A DNA stretch of 64,000 bases from Hymenoscyphus infarciens (GCA_001414345.1 LLCB01000024.1:62001-126000); one strand, 5' to 3'; positions 1 to 12,554 are shown, counted from the stretch's first letter. Notes: generated from the sequence alone by a model not told the origin. Made by a program: numbers and translations.

Positions 1-80
1 ACGAGTTCTTTGACAACCTCGTCAAGCATGCCAACTCTGATGCAGAGGCCACTGCCAATCTCCTCCAAGCTAGTCTTTAG
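1..80 (+). CDS. 3' end of an unidentified protein-coding gene (partial, cut by window edge)
   Basis: One frame is open from base 3 to a TAG at 78-80 and encodes about 25 residues. It starts EFFDNLVKHANSDAEATANL, continues LQAS, and ends in Leu. Composition and codon use are those of normal coding sequence, with a mixed charged/hydrophobic and probably helical tail. The rest of the gene lies to the left, so the family cannot be named. The following bases have no long ORF and would be its 3' UTR. Moderate to low confidence, because the piece is so short. Confidence 0.45.
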   Translation, partial: EFFDNLVKHANSDAEATANLLQASL

Positions 81-939
81 ATCCGACACACTTTCTGACA
101 GAAACTTGACACGATGAGGGCCAGTTCGCCAAAAGCCTCCTACTTGACTTCTGGCTTCTGGGTAAGGGCTCTTGACAATAGTATCGCCATCTGGAATGAA
201 TCCCTTGACTTCCACTTGCTGTGCAGCGAAGACGTGCAAGGGGAGGAGATGGGTGAATCCATGATCTTTGCTCTCGCTCAGATGATGGAGAATGGGATTG
301 TCAGAAACCCGAAGGTCTCTCCGCAGGAGGTAGATAAGGATGTTCTTTGCTGGCATCGTTGTAGCCAGGAAGCGCTTTGCTGCGGGAGAGTTGGGGGTGA
401 TAGATCGAAGTGTGGGTGAGCTCCTCCAAATTGAGCCAAAAAGGTGCATTCAATGAGAGGGAGGGGTGGATAGAGTGGTGTCCTAGAAGACTCCTTGGGA
501 AAACCACTGTCGGGTGCAGCTCGTACTGCTCTTCCCTACGTCTTTGGTGTTTTGTATTGCGATTGTTGAGGGTGAGGGTGAGGAGCAAGATGGGAAGCGA
601 AGGTTGAGCCAAAAGACAGTCTGAAAATGACGAAAGCTAGGACGGGAGGGCGAGAGAGAGAGGGGGAGGTAAGGATCCGCGTGTGGGGTTCTGTTTGATC
701 TGATTTGCGGGGTGAGGGAGTGAGTGAAGACGGGATTCACCAAGATGGAAGAGAATCAGAATGTTCGGCCAGTCTTGGCACACAATAGTCTACTTGTACC
801 AGTAAAGAGCGGTCCCAAAAAGAGTCCAAAGGGGAAAGAACAAGGTAGGGGCCGTATATAATTGAAAGTAGGAGCAGGTTGCCTCCAAAGAGCTTGTCAA
901 TCGGCTGGTTAGAAGAGGGATCTCAGTAGCGGCACCGTT

Positions 940-990
940 GCAGATGCAAGTGCAAGTGCAAGTGCAGATGCAGATGCAAATGCAAACGCA
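940..990. repeat. Hexamer microsatellite (GCAAGT/GCAGAT)
   Basis: Roughly eight imperfect copies of a 6-base unit of the form GCARRT. A run of A follows about 30 bases later (1017-1033). No coding role is apparent. Confidence 0.8.
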
Positions 991-1989
991 CTTGGAGATG
1001 AGACAAGCACAGAAGCAAAAAAAAAAAAAAAAAGGGTAGCGATGAGTCGTTGCCCCTCGAGAGTGGCTTGCTTCCATTGAGAGTGGCTTGAGAGTGGTAG
1101 ACTGGCCAATGGAAGAGCTTTCTAGGAGGGATGATCGCTCTTGCCTCGTCCCCTTGACCTGGTTTCCACTGCTGTGCTGTACTCGAGTACAGTACAGATT
1201 ACGTTGTACATTCATTCTAGTCCTATGATAGTATGGTAGTCTCTCCCACCGTATGCGATGCGAGGCGATGCGATGCACTTGCCCAATCTACACTACAGTG
1301 CATGCATGCGTCGGGCCCGATCAGATCTTCCTCGACCTCAGTGTCGGATTCTGCAAACGGATTTCCTTCGCAACTCCAACCTACTAGACTCTAGTACATG
1401 CTGGTACATGCTGGTACATGCTAGGTAGCATGCAAGCGAGCAGCCACCAAACTGAGACCTCTTCGTATCGACTTCCAAATGGAGAAGAATATATCTGTCA
1501 TCGCCTTCAGACATGGAGTCGAGCCGGGTGTTGTACCACCTCAACAAAAAAACCCCCCCTCAACCTAGACTTTTGCTCGCCTACAAAAGTTTCATGTTAG
1601 TTTGCTGTTTTCAAATAGCCTCGCCGCCACCAACGGCGTGATAGCCATGTGCAAATGAAGAACCTGAAGGGATCGCGATCGGGTTGAAGGCCACGATATC
1701 TACAAGGATAAAGGTGGTGGAGGATCTATCCTACCTTGGCGAGAATTATCTTGCCGTAATCCATTACTCGTCTAGCTGCAGTCGCAGCTGCATCCCCAGC
1801 TGGTGGCGGTAGATACTATACGAGTACTGCACTAGGAGCATGTACCTGACAGCAAGTAAAGCAAGTAAAGCCACGAGGTGTGCTCACAGTCTCGCTTCGA
1901 CGCTTCCCTCCAATGAGCAGTGCAGCTCGACCTCTCTGCTAGTGGTCCCCTCTCCCTCTCCCCTCCAGCTCGCCCCGAGCTCCGGCTAC

Positions 1990-2050
1990 CATGACTCCGC
2001 TACTACCATGACTCCGCTACTACCATGACTCCGCTACTACCATGACTCCG
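1990..2050. repeat. 17-bp tandem repeat, 3.6 copies
   Basis: The unit CATGACTCCGCTACTAC occurs three times without change at 1990, 2007 and 2024. A partial fourth copy starts at 2041. The unit length is not a multiple of three and no reading frame depends on it. Confidence 0.9.
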
Positions 2051-3729
2051 GACTACGACGACATACCTCCGTAGACGACGATTCCAATCATGCCTACTCT
2101 AGTCATGTCCATTGTTACCATACTCGCGTATGGATCAGTGGCGGAGCCATTGCTTTCCTTGCTTCCGCGCTAGTGTCCTTCGGGCGTCGAGTGGTATCCC
2201 GGAAAGTGACCAATCAAGGGACTGATTTTGAGAGACCCGAAAAAGAAGAGAGCATCGCTTCTTTTGTCCTCCTCCACTGTTGTTCTCCTGTTGTTTTTCT
2301 CTCGACAAATCGCGAAAGTCTCGCTGGAACATGGCGTACAAAGTCGTGCGGTCTCAAACCCACGCTTGTACCATGTGCTGTACACATGACCTTGCAGGGG
2401 CTGCAGGACTACGGCAAAGCTTAAACACATCTCATCTCTCCCTATCCTTGCCGAAAAGCCTCCTCAACGACTCCACGTTACACCACTCCCGCATTGCAGA
2501 TATATTCCCGGAATTGGAATCCATCTGACAACGATCGTGGGGTCAGTTGCACCGTGTCCTCATCGTGGCTCATTGACTTCTCTCGGGATCGCGCCACTCG
2601 CGAATTTCCTACAAAAGATGACGGAGAGTGTCAGTCACTGGATTCAATCTTTCCCGAGCTGTGCTCCGTGACATGTTGACCTTCTTCTGGAGAGATATCT
2701 CCTGGCCAAAAACACCGTTTTCTTTTGCCACTGATGGTTGACGCAAAGTCATGTTTCAATAAGCGACAACATTCCGTGCTAAGGCTGGGAAATTCCATCA
2801 AGTTCTATTTCGACAAACTCAAGTTTATCAGTTCCCTTGTCTTTCGGTCATCCGCGAAGACGGGTTTCTTGTGCTCTGTTTGGGGTTCTAATACCATATC
2901 GTTCGTCAGCTAAGCTGAGGAGCAAAGCTGTCGTGACCAGCGATATTCAGTGACCTTGGTAGTTTAGATTCCAGAGCAAAAGTCTGCCTACCTCTCACCA
3001 TCCCGTTTCCCTCGAAAGCTTACCCCATGATCATCCGTAACTTTGTTTTGGGACTAAAGGGTGCATGGTCAGGATACAAGAAAGAACGCCTTGGTCACTG
3101 GCCGCCATTGTTATCGCGAGCTTCATTCTGCATGAGGCAAGATCGGTTAACGCAACCTTTCGGAGATTTGAAGATGTCACGATGTAGGATTTGAAAAGGA
3201 ACATGGGAGACAAATCATTGATGCCCAATTGCTGCCCAATGGTTATACTCACTGTTTCTCTCTTTCTTTCTGCCTGCTCAAACTATGAAGAGTCCGAGAT
3301 GGATATGGTGATATGTATGGCAAAACGATAATGATGGTGGATATGGTGGTATCGGTAAGAGGGAAGAGTGTCGACAAGACGGACAATTCTTCTGACGTTG
3401 AATATTCAGACGCGTGTTTAGGATTTATGCTCCCATCTAAAATGTATTTATTTTGTCATCCTGGACATCGTCCCCAAGGAATAGGAATCATGTCGCATGT
3501 TACAAGCGAATTACGTGTAGATTGAATTACATGATACATCAAAGCTAAATACGCAAACAAAGCTGTCAATATTCCGTCCTTAGTTGAAACCAACCTACCG
3601 ATACAATTCAACGGCTATCTAAAGAGAAAAGTGAACGGTAAGGAGAGTTTATTCCAAGTGAGTAAGGTGATAAGGAGATCCTAATTATCCATCCGGTCTG
3701 TATTAGATGGTACTTTGAATTCGGGCTGG

Positions 3730-3765
3730 CCAATTTTGCCAATTTTGCCAATTTTGCCAATTTTG
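3730..3765. repeat. 9-bp tandem repeat, 4 copies
   Basis: Four exact copies of CCAATTTTG, followed by CCAAG. They lie just left of the point where the sequence turns AT-rich. Confidence 0.9.
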
Positions 3766-3900
3766 CCAAGTTTACTTTTGATGTAGTGTTGTATTGTGTT
3801 ATAAGTTGTTGCTTGAGTAAGTAGTGAAATGTTGGTTTTATATAATACGCTCGCCTTGTCACGCTTACACCCGGCTTTAGACCAGACAGGACAGGGTCTC

Positions 3901-4999
3901 ACCTTACCTCCTCTTTCGCAATCTCACCATCCTTTCTCTCTTCAAGCCTCTTTCCATCAAAATCCATCAAAACTAACCTCTAGATGAGAGATCGAGGTCG
4001 ACATCGAAATACTACATACACAGGTTGTAGATATGGATAATCTCGCTGCTTTCATCGAACCGGAGTTCTTGGCTACCCAGGAAAGGTCTGCACAACGAAT
4101 AGAATATTCAGGATTTTCCACAGATAAAAGACCCTTCGAATTATTTAAGAATAGGGGGCGTTTAAGAGGTGAATAGCAGTCGTTTATTTATGAATATTCT
4201 GTATTCTCCACCCTTTTAGTATAGTTTCCCACTTATCTAAACATGTATGAAAATCCCTCGAAATTATCCGCTTTAGTCGCTTTTATCGTCTTAATTAGGC
4301 TACGGAGGTATGCTAGGGCGTTTCTAGGCTAAAAAAGTGGATAAATTAGTCGTTGAAAAGAACCTTTTAACGTCGAAACCTTAGTTTAATAGTTACGTGT
4401 CAGATATTATAGAAAGTGGGGTATTATATAACACCCTATTTTAAGTAATAAAGAGTAGAGACGAGAGTAATCTATCGATAATAATTAAAAGTAAGTGAAT
4501 TTATAGTTTAGTTATATTTAAATATATATATATAAAAAGAGAGAGTAAATTACAACTTATATAAACCCTCTATACTAAGACTTAGAGAGCGGATATTAAG
4601 CCTAATAAATAGAAATTATTCGTAATATATTTATTTAAGCTCTTATCGCTCGAATAATTGCTCGAATACTATCTATTTATTTAATATTTATAATAAATAA
4701 TTAATATTTTATTCATCTATTCGTTGTATAGACCTACCTCTTTCCCGCTATCGAGCGAAGGGGAATGAGTATCTTGCTGTAGGCCTGGGCGATGTCTTAG
4801 GTAAGAGGCGATATGTTTTAAGGCAGAAACTTGGGTTTAGAGGGTTGGGGATTGTGTGTTGTTAGGGTGGGAGTTGGGGTTAGTTTTTTGTTGTTTTTTT
4901 GTTGCTTTTTTGTTGCTTTTTTGTTGCTTTTTTGTTGCTTTTCTTATATACTTCTCGATTCTTTTTTACTCTTTTTTTTTCCCTTAGAACCCCTAGGTC
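3901..4999. repeat. AT-rich RIP-like block, left part
   Basis: From about 4060 to 4770 the sequence is dominated by A, T and TpA, with no ORF and no recognisable motif, as expected of an old repeat degraded by RIP. At 4883-4942 there are about four copies of an 11-base T-rich unit (TGTTGCTTTTT). The segment leads into the broken kinase gene. Confidence 0.6.
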
Positions 5000-6483
5000 T
5001 GATTTTTAAGTTTGTGCTTGGGTTGAAGCGAGGAGGTTCGCGAGGTGGATGGGGGGTTTGGAAAATGGTTGGGGAGGTGTGGAATGGAAGCTGACACTTT
5101 CTATCTTGCTCGCTGAAAAGGAGAGAACGATGGGTCGCGATCAAGATCATGAGTAAAGAGCACTCGAGGTTGGAAATGGGGGAGGAGAGTATGTTGGGGA
5201 GATTGAATGGGGAGATGACTGGATTAGGTGAAGGAGAGGGGGGTTTGGGGGAGAAATATATAATTGAGATTTTGGATTGGTTTGTGGAGAGGGGCATGAG
5301 TGTTTGGTTTTTGAGGTTTTAGGGCCGAGTGTTGAGGATGTTTTGGAGGGACTTGTAGGGGAAGGAAAATGGACTGGAAATGAGACGGGGGGATTGAAGA
5401 CGGGTGTTGTGTTGAGGATTTCGAGGGAGTTGTTGGTCGCGGTGGGGGTGTTGCACGAGAGGGGGTGGGGTCATGGTGGTATGTTCTTAGTCGCTTCTTC
5501 TACTCCGTGATTTTGGTTTTGTTACTGGTTCTCTTTTGCTATTTGGGTTGTGATCTAGGGATGCTCTTCGCTAACGAGAAGCAAGATATAAGCGCAAGAA
5601 ACATCCTCTTCACAGCAAAATCCATTCCCAACCTCGATCAGGACCAAATCCTCGGCATCCTCGGTGAACCAGAAATCCACGAGTTGACAAGAAAAGATGG
5701 CAAGCCATTGCGCAAGGGGTTACCGAAGCAAATTGTCAAGGCTACGACTTGGCATCACTGGACCCCTGATGATGAGGATATCAGGATCATTGATTTTGGG
5801 GAGGCCTTTAAACAAGGCGAGGAACCAGAGGTGTTGCGTCAACCGTGGAATTTGCAGGTTCCTGAGTCGATTTTGGGAGGGAGGTTGGATTTTAAGGTTG
5901 ATCTTTGGAGAATTGGTATTACGGTTAGTGAGACTGCCATTCTATATGTTATATGTAGAAGGGGAGCGTGGTGACGGAGTGATATGAAAAGAGCTGACGT
6001 TTTGAGTGGTGTTAGCTTTACACTCTTGTATTCGGTGAGTTGCCCTGGATGTACCTAGGGGATAAAACGAACTTGGTAGCTTCCATGATTGATTTTATGG
6101 GCGAGTTACCCACAGAGTGGAAAGTGAAGTATGAGGATATGAGAAGGAGGGATGGGATTGAATGGGAACCTTTGGAAGGTATGTTCCTATTGTTATTAGA
6201 CCTTGTATCTGTGAGGCTTCCACTCTCCAGTGAGCGAGGGCCATGAAACTCTCTGATTTTGAGATAGATCCTACGAAAGGTAAACATGCGCCGACGAGAC
6301 TTGGGCGGAGATTCGAGGAGGATGTCAAAGACGAACTTTTGAAGGACTTGCTTCCTGTTGTTAGGGGCTTGATGCAATTTAAAACCTGAGGATAGGATCT
6401 CAGCTACTAAAGCACTCAAGATGGTAAGGGAGATTGAAAAAGAGTATGTGGAAGAACTCGGAAAAGAGAAAATGGAAGACTGA
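5000..6483 (+). pseudogene. SRPK-like Ser/Thr protein kinase, degraded
   Basis: Kinase subdomains are readable in order on the plus strand: VAIKIM with the ATP-binding Lys (about 5131-5148), GHECLVFEVLGPSVEDVLEG (about 5293-5350), HGDISARN catalytic loop split by an intron (5479-5585), IDFGEAF (about 5791-5811), and VDLWRIGIT ending at 5923. After an intron (5924-6015) comes LYTLVFGELPW with a long alpha-helical part, another intron (6179-6234), and a C-terminal part ending at TGA 6481-6483. HGD in place of HRD, the LGPSV motif and the late insert are typical of fungal SRPK-like kinases. It is broken in several places: a TGA and frame change just before VAIK (about 5115-5130), a frame change in a G run at about 5289, and an extra A at about 6381 that shifts the last 35 codons. 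The downstream catalytic exons are otherwise intact. It sits alone inside an AT-rich block, so recent decay near RIP is likely (inference). Confidence 0.75.
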
Positions 6484-8090
6484 GTTTTTGGCAGACTTAG
6501 GCACTGATACTATCGATAAAATTTTCGAGGGGTTCTCTAACGATTAACGTATCGAGTAGAACTTAACTGATAATATATATAATATATATCGATATATCGA
6601 GTCATATGATCGCCAACTAGTAAATCTATGCTAATAGCTAATTAAATCTATAGATTTTATTAGACTCGACTTAATAAACAAAGCTCGTAATAATAACAAA
6701 TCGATAAACTATATACGATCGATTAAAGCGCTTAAACAAAGCTTAAAAAGCTTAAATCTAAGGACTTTTCACAATCGTCTACTAAATCCATTTTCACTTT
6801 TATATATACCTACGCGTACTCCTAGCGAGTAGAGCGTAGAAGAGTGTCCCTTCTACTAGAGAGAGAGCTAGCCTCTCTAGAAAAGACATAAGTCTTATAC
6901 TAATATATAAAGAGGAATTAGAGGTAAATTACGTGATAGAGTGCTTAGTACTCTAGGTGCCTCTGCTAGCGTACTCGATAGAAGAGTTATCTTAGTAAAC
7001 TTAGCCGCTCGAGCTTATTAGCTTTTTAGTTCTACTTACTAGCTACTACTCTCTACTTCTCTACTCTATCTACTAATTATATCTCTCTATTCTAAAAAGC
7101 CGCCCTAGCGTCTAAGAGAATTTAGTAATTTTTTTAGTAAGACTAATAACTATAGCCGATTTTAAGACTATGTTTCTACTCTCTCTACTTTCTCTACTAA
7201 TAATACTCTATTAAGCTTATTATATACTTTTTAAATAGAATAGAAGAAGACCTTTCTAGCTAACTATATACGAGCTTATTAGCTTTTAAATTAGTTATAG
7301 TACACTGTTATAAAGTTAGTATAAAGTAGAGAAAAGGATTAGATATATTAAATATAAGAGTTTTTACTATTATCTACTTAAATACTTCTTAATTAGACTA
7401 TCTTAGGAAGTCTCTATAAATCCTAGTTCTTAGTATATTATAGAGTAAGATTAGAGCTTTCTTTTAAGCCTACTCTTATCTTAATAGCTCTTAAAATAAG
7501 CTCGATATACTGATTTTTAAATAGAGAGTTTTATTTAAGTAAAATATCTATTCTTCTTCTCTCTTATTTACTTTTTAAATAACGCTTTAAATAAAAAGGT
7601 AACTTTATATTCTAGTAGAGAAATACGTCTTCTATCTTATCTAGCTTATATAGTATTAATAGATAGTGTTATTACTAAGTACTTATAAAAAAGCGTTTTT
7701 ATAATTTAATAGTTATTATTCTAGAATTTAATACTTAGTTTTAGTAGTTAGTACTTTCTCTAGAGAGCTACTAGTACTATAAAAAGAAGTATTAGATATA
7801 ATAGAAAAATAGCTAAATTTTTATTCTATTCTTACTCTATACGTATCTCTTCAAAGTTAAAGGCTTAATCTTATAGCTTACTAAAAAAAATTACTAAAGT
7901 CTCTTAGACCCTAGAATAAAGAAGTTAGAATAGCAGGGGTTAAGAGGGGTGTCTAAGCCTAATCGGTAATAGTAGTAGTAGAGGGTAAGAGAGGGGTCAA
8001 GCCTCAACCTCTTACCTAAGGCTAATATCTTTATTCTAGGGGATAAGAGCTGAGATAATAGAATAGAATAATCCAAATAACGAAATCTTC
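6484..8090. repeat. AT-rich RIP-like block
   Basis: About 1.6 kb with very high TpA, stop codons in every frame and no ORF above 60 codons other than one chance minus-strand ORF. No TIR or LTR ends were recognised. I read it as degraded transposon sequence of unknown family. Confidence 0.65.
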
Positions 8091-8242
8091 ACGAAGACGG
8101 AGACTTCTTATATAGAGAGCCTGCTAGTCGCGGACAGCGAGCGCCACCGGGAAGGTAAGCCCTCTCTATTTCACTCATTGACTATATGCTGCTGACCATG
8201 GAAAACATAGGCGCCGCAAGCAATACACGACTCCTTGATTAG

Positions 8243-8425
8243 GAGGTTTCAACGTACTGGTCGCAACTTCCCTCACCCCGTTGGATGATCAAGGCACCGC
8301 CTAAGATACTTAAAACTAACAAACGCGACTTGCTTATAAGATGGTCTAAATATCTCCGCGACGAAGCAACTAACCCGATCAACTACGCCAAGTTTCATAA
8401 TAAGGGCATTCACCTCTGCGCATAA
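8243..8425 (+). pseudogene. Coding relic in a GC-normal island inside the AT block
   Basis: Between about 8091 and 8540 composition returns to normal. An open frame of 60 codons runs from just after a TAG (8240-8242) to TAA at 8423-8425. It begins EVSTYWSQLPSPRWMIKAPP and later contains LLIRWSKYLRDEATNPINYA. It is rich in Trp, Arg and Tyr and looks like real former coding sequence, but I do not recognise the family. The upstream TAG is in frame with further coding-like sequence and could be a mutated Trp or Gln codon. A possible intron (donor about 8154, acceptor about 8210) precedes it. Most likely a piece of a transposon or host gene that escaped the mutation around it. Confidence 0.35.
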
Positions 8426-8540
8426 CGGGTGTGGGGTCCAAAGCTTTCGCGCTAGCAGATAACGATACCTGAGGTGTTTTTGCTCTATTAGAGAATGCGA
8501 CCAGTGTTTTAGCTTTCCCCGCCTTAGTCAGCCTAGTACT

Positions 8541-11500
8541 TAGGATAGGATAGGCTACTTACCTAGGTAAGGATAGGAGAGGCTAGGCTAGATTAGGATT
8601 AAGGCTAGGCTAAGTTTAGTAGGCTAGGTACTCTAACTAGGATAGAAGTAGCTAGGAAAGTTCTAAAAACAGGATAGGAGTAGCTAAGTAGATAAAAAAA
8701 GAAGGCTAGGCTAGAGTAGAATTAGAAAGGCAACTCTCTAATTAGGACCTAGACTCTCTTTTTATCTACCTTCTAGATATTAAGCGAAATTAGTAACCTA
8801 GACTCTCTTTTCTACCTGCCTTCTAGATATTAAGCGAAATTAGAGCTGCTTTTTAGACTTTAAGCGAAATTAACTAGTCTAACTCTTTCTATTCTAGCCT
8901 CTCTATTTAGTAAGAAAAGGTAAGTAAGTACTATAGAATAGAAGTAGCTAGAAAAGCTAGAATTTAAAGATAGAAGAAGACGAGATAGTTTTAAAATAAA
9001 GGTAGAAGAGAGAAGAAGCGTCGAGGTAGAATAGAATAATAGATTAGACGAGGAAACCTAAAACACTAAATACGACTTTACGCGAGTTTAATAAACAATA
9101 CGAGCTTTTATAGACGCTTAGACGTTTATAGTATATCGCTTACTACTTCTAATAGAACGAGAGATACTTATTTATTATAGTAGTCTTCGTCTCTACTTAA
9201 TTATCTTTAAGATTAGAATAATTCCTTAGATAAGGTGACGTCTCTATGCTCTACTCCTCTCTAGTGCTATATAAGCACCAGGGGATGCAGGAATTCGTGA
9301 CTGGCGAATAGTTAACCAACACTCTACTACTCCTTCTATTGTTTATCCGAGACTTAAGAAATCGATTATATTATCCTAAAAGGCTTAAATAATTAAGATT
9401 TTAATATGTTTATTGTTCTAAAGGAGTTAGAACAATTATAGAAGTGCAAGTACTTCAAGAATACAGTCACGAATTCCTACAGCCCCTGGTGAAGCTCTCT
9501 ATTTAGGTTTAACGCTCTTTAATATTAGTCGCTAATATTCTATAATAGTAAATAGATCTACTAGTAACTTAATATTAGCTTTGATAATTAAGTATCTTAG
9601 AAATAAACTATAAGAATAATCTACGATTAGGTAAAAAGACTCTCTCTAAAAAAGTCTAATTAGTAGAATTAGTAATTTAATACTCTAAAATTCTAGAGAA
9701 TATCTCTTTATCTCTAATATTACAAGTCCTAGTAATTATCGTCTAATAAAGTGTTCTATAGATAACTTTCTTATTATTCTCTCTTCTAAGCTTCTACTTT
9801 TAGTAGCAGGTTCTATTCTTATTTACTAAGCCTAGCTACTAAGTTAACGCGAAAATAAATACTAACTCGTTATAGTATTAGTAATCTAACTATTAATAAC
9901 TATATAAAGTCTAATAGTCTAATAAACCTAGTTATTACGCTAGGAATAGCTAATAAGCCTATGTTTATTACTAGAATACTAAAGAGAAGAGAGCTAGACT
10001 CTTTAAGTAGAGTAAGTATTCTTATAATTCTTTTTCTATCTTAACTTTCTTATTACTAACTCGTTATAGCTAGCCTCTTCTAATAGTTTTACGCTATTCT
10101 TAAAGAAGAAAGCTATTAAGCTAGATAAGTCTTTTTTATAACTTATAATTCTTTTTTAAAAAAGTAACTTCTTTAAAATAAGCTACTCTAAGAATAATAG
10201 CTTCTATACCTAGAGACGTAAGTTCTTTATATACGTTAACTATATAATAAACCGTGCTATAGTTAAGATAACTATAAGATATAAGATAGCTTTAACCTAA
10301 ATATTATAGCTATTAACTTAGAAGAAGAGTAATCTACTAACTTTACGTCTATTATATATATAAAGCTTTATTATATTTAATAGAGGATTATACTACTTTA
10401 GAAGGAGTTATTTCTATATTTATTAGTTAAGTCTAGCAAAGAATACTAATCGCTTAATAATCTAAAACAACGTAAACTAGTAGTAAAGTAAATTTAGTAT
10501 AGAGGATATTACTATTTATAAGACTAGATATAAGAGAAGATAGAAACTAATATTTCTTTACTAGAATTTTATAAGTTAAAGCTTTATAGTAACCTAGTAA
10601 ACTAGTTAGAAAGCTATAAGCTAAGATAAAAGTAGTAAAAGAATAGAGACTTAAACTAGTGAATAATAGTACTATTAGAGAAGAGGCTTCTGTCTTTATA
10701 TATCTTAGTAACTATCTAGGTCTAGAGTTTAGTAATAACGTAGATAACTCGTTAATAGCTAATTACTATAGTAATAACTATATTTTTATTATACTTATTA
10801 GAATAAATCTAACTATAACTAGTAACTAATAGGCTAAGATTTAAATAGATATAATATCTTTTATAAAAGAAGAATCTACTCTCTATATTAATATAGCCTA
10901 TTTCTTTTTATATAAGTATCTCGACTAATCTTATAAATCCGTCTCTACTAAACTTAGAAAAAGAAGGTTTTTATTATAAATTATATACTAAAGATAATAC
11001 TAGGCTCTAGGAGAAAAAAAGATAAGAAATAAGTATTACTATCTCTTCTTCTACGCTACTAATTAGATATAACTTATAAAACATAGCTATAAGCTATATA
11101 TCTTAAATTCCTAGACTAAGAGTAGAAATGTCTATTCCTCGTATACTCTTACTATAGTTACGTCTACTCTAATCTTAACTCTTTTAAGATCTACTATTTA
11201 CGTACTATATAAGTAGACATTAATAAGTATATCTAAGCTATTTATTAAAATAGCTAGCTAAGTAAGAAGTTCTTTAAAGATAAGACTCTATAAATAGAGA
11301 AAGATATATATAAGAGATATAGAGAGAGAGAATAGGAGAAGAAAGAGGTAGCTAAAAGATAGTCTTACTTCCTAGTAAAGATTTTTCTAAGATTAGACCT
11401 AAAGTAGTAAAAAGTATTAGTAGCCTTTATCTAATTAGCTCTATATTTTTAGCTTCTACTAGATAATAATACTATTTTACTATTTACTAACTCTTTATAT

Positions 11501-12058
11501 AAGTCTTATTATAAATACTTTATCTAAGTAGATATAAATATAATAAATAAATTAAATTCTACTAAATTACTTAAAAGTACTCGAAGTAGCTAAGAGTTAG
11601 TATAATAGAGTAGTAAATCTTAACTAGTCTAGATTACTTAAAATACTATTATTTATAGAAGTATTTATCTTATATAAGCTTAAATATTATAATTAAATAA
11701 GAAGTATAGAATAATTAATTAAACTTATTAAAGCTTTTTATTAAGATTCTATTTTATATTTTTAAACTTTAATAATTTAAATTAATTTTCTAAATTAAAT
11801 ATATAGAGAAATAAGTAATACTTAAAAGACTAAGATTAATATAAATAGAAGAAGAATTTATTAGAAAAATAGAGATAAAATACTATATATAAGTAAGAAA
11901 ATATTATAAAAGCTAGATAGATATATAATAAAGAACTATCTATAGAAAAGCTAGATAAGACGTATTATATTATATAATAGCCTAGTTCTAGTTTCAGACC
12001 TATTATATAACTCTTTTACTACCTAGTAGAATCCTATATATTAGTATTATTTAGAGCT
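8541..12058. repeat. AT-rich RIP-like block, left of the LTR element
   Basis: About 3.5 kb of highly AT/TpA-rich sequence with stops in all frames. At 8540-8900 there is a run of TAGGATAGG-like and TAAGCGAAATTAG-like short repeats. A small TIR element (9276-9491) lies inside. No protein domain was recognised. This block and the one at 14251-18640 are two halves of older sequence split by the LTR element at 12064. Confidence 0.65.
9276..9491. mobile_element. MITE-like element, 216 bp, 28-bp TIRs
   Basis: The left end (9276-9303) starts CACCAGGGGATGCAGGAATT and continues CGTGACTG. The right end (9464-9491) is its reverse complement with two transition differences. AAG flanks both ends (9273-9275 and 9492-9494), consistent with a 3-bp target duplication. 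The 160-bp interior is AT-rich and non-coding. Its family cannot be fixed from ends alone. The inverted ends keep more G and C than the surrounding RIP block. Confidence 0.65.
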
Positions 12059-12063
12059 ATCTC

Positions 12064-12234
12064 TGTCGGTATATATTAAAGGGGTAAATAGCGACTCGGA
12101 TTAGTGCACGTGAGTGCACGTGCTTCTCGCTTAAGGGCTACTTAAGTAGGCATCGTAGCTAGCTTTACTCGGTATACACGAACGATAATACAACTCTTTT
12201 TGCATCGCTTTTATGACCATAAGTTATACTAACA
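12064..12234. repeat. Left LTR of the 2.18-kb element
   Basis: 171 bp, TG..CA ends. It contains a short internal duplication (GTGCACGTG twice, separated by A) that could form a hairpin or bind a bHLH-type factor. It differs from the right LTR by seven transitions only. Confidence 0.9.
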
Positions 12235-12385
12235 CTGATTAGTAGACGCATAGATTAGATACTTAGTTACTTCGTATATTTCTGCTACGGGCATGCTTAT
12301 ATAAAAGTAAACTTGATATCACCAGCAGACTCCCCTTCCTAGATCGTGGTTCCTTCTACTGTTTAAATTCACGACAACACACTGT

Positions 12386-12554
12386 AAACGCTTCTTAATA
12401 CAGGAAGCGCCGATTGCGAATACCGACCCCCTACCGACCTCCGAGAGACCTCCCGACCTCCTACCGACCTCTGAAGAGACCTCTCGAACGCCTACTGACA
12501 GTATCGATTCGAAAAAAAATATAAACGCTTCTTAAGATAGGAAGCGTCGATTGC
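12386..12554. repeat. Direct repeat pair inside the LTR element
   Basis: A 32-base sequence starting AAACGCTTCTTAA occurs at 12386-12417 and again at 12523-12554 with a few changes. The stretch between them (about 12420-12490) is built from short CCGACCTCC-like units. These lie in the untranslated leader of the element. Confidence 0.75.

Larger units (their letters stand above)
81..3900. other. Long intergenic stretch, no supported gene
   Basis: About 3.8 kb of ordinary GC content. Only short overlapping ORFs on both strands occur, none longer than about 160 codons. The longest (790-1278, minus) runs through a hexamer microsatellite and a poly-A tract and looks like chance. I found no recognisable domain and no chain of exons. 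It contains several short tandem repeats (listed separately). It could hold the 3' UTR of the gene at the left edge, promoters or a non-coding transcript; nothing in the sequence decides. Confidence 0.5.

Noticed and set aside
790..1278. 162-codon minus-strand ORF
   Set aside because: It runs through a microsatellite and a poly-A tract, giving low-complexity Cys/Ile/Thr and Phe runs. There is no domain, and overlapping ORFs exist in other frames.
4831..5094. 87-codon hydrophobic ORF suggesting a small membrane protein
   Set aside because: Its hydrophobic part is the translation of an 11-base T-rich tandem repeat. The same region leads into the kinase relic in another frame.
9276..9491. CRISPR-like or integron-like repeat pair
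   Set aside because: The repeats are inverted, occur only twice and have matching 3-bp flanks. That is a transposon, not an array, and the genome is eukaryotic.
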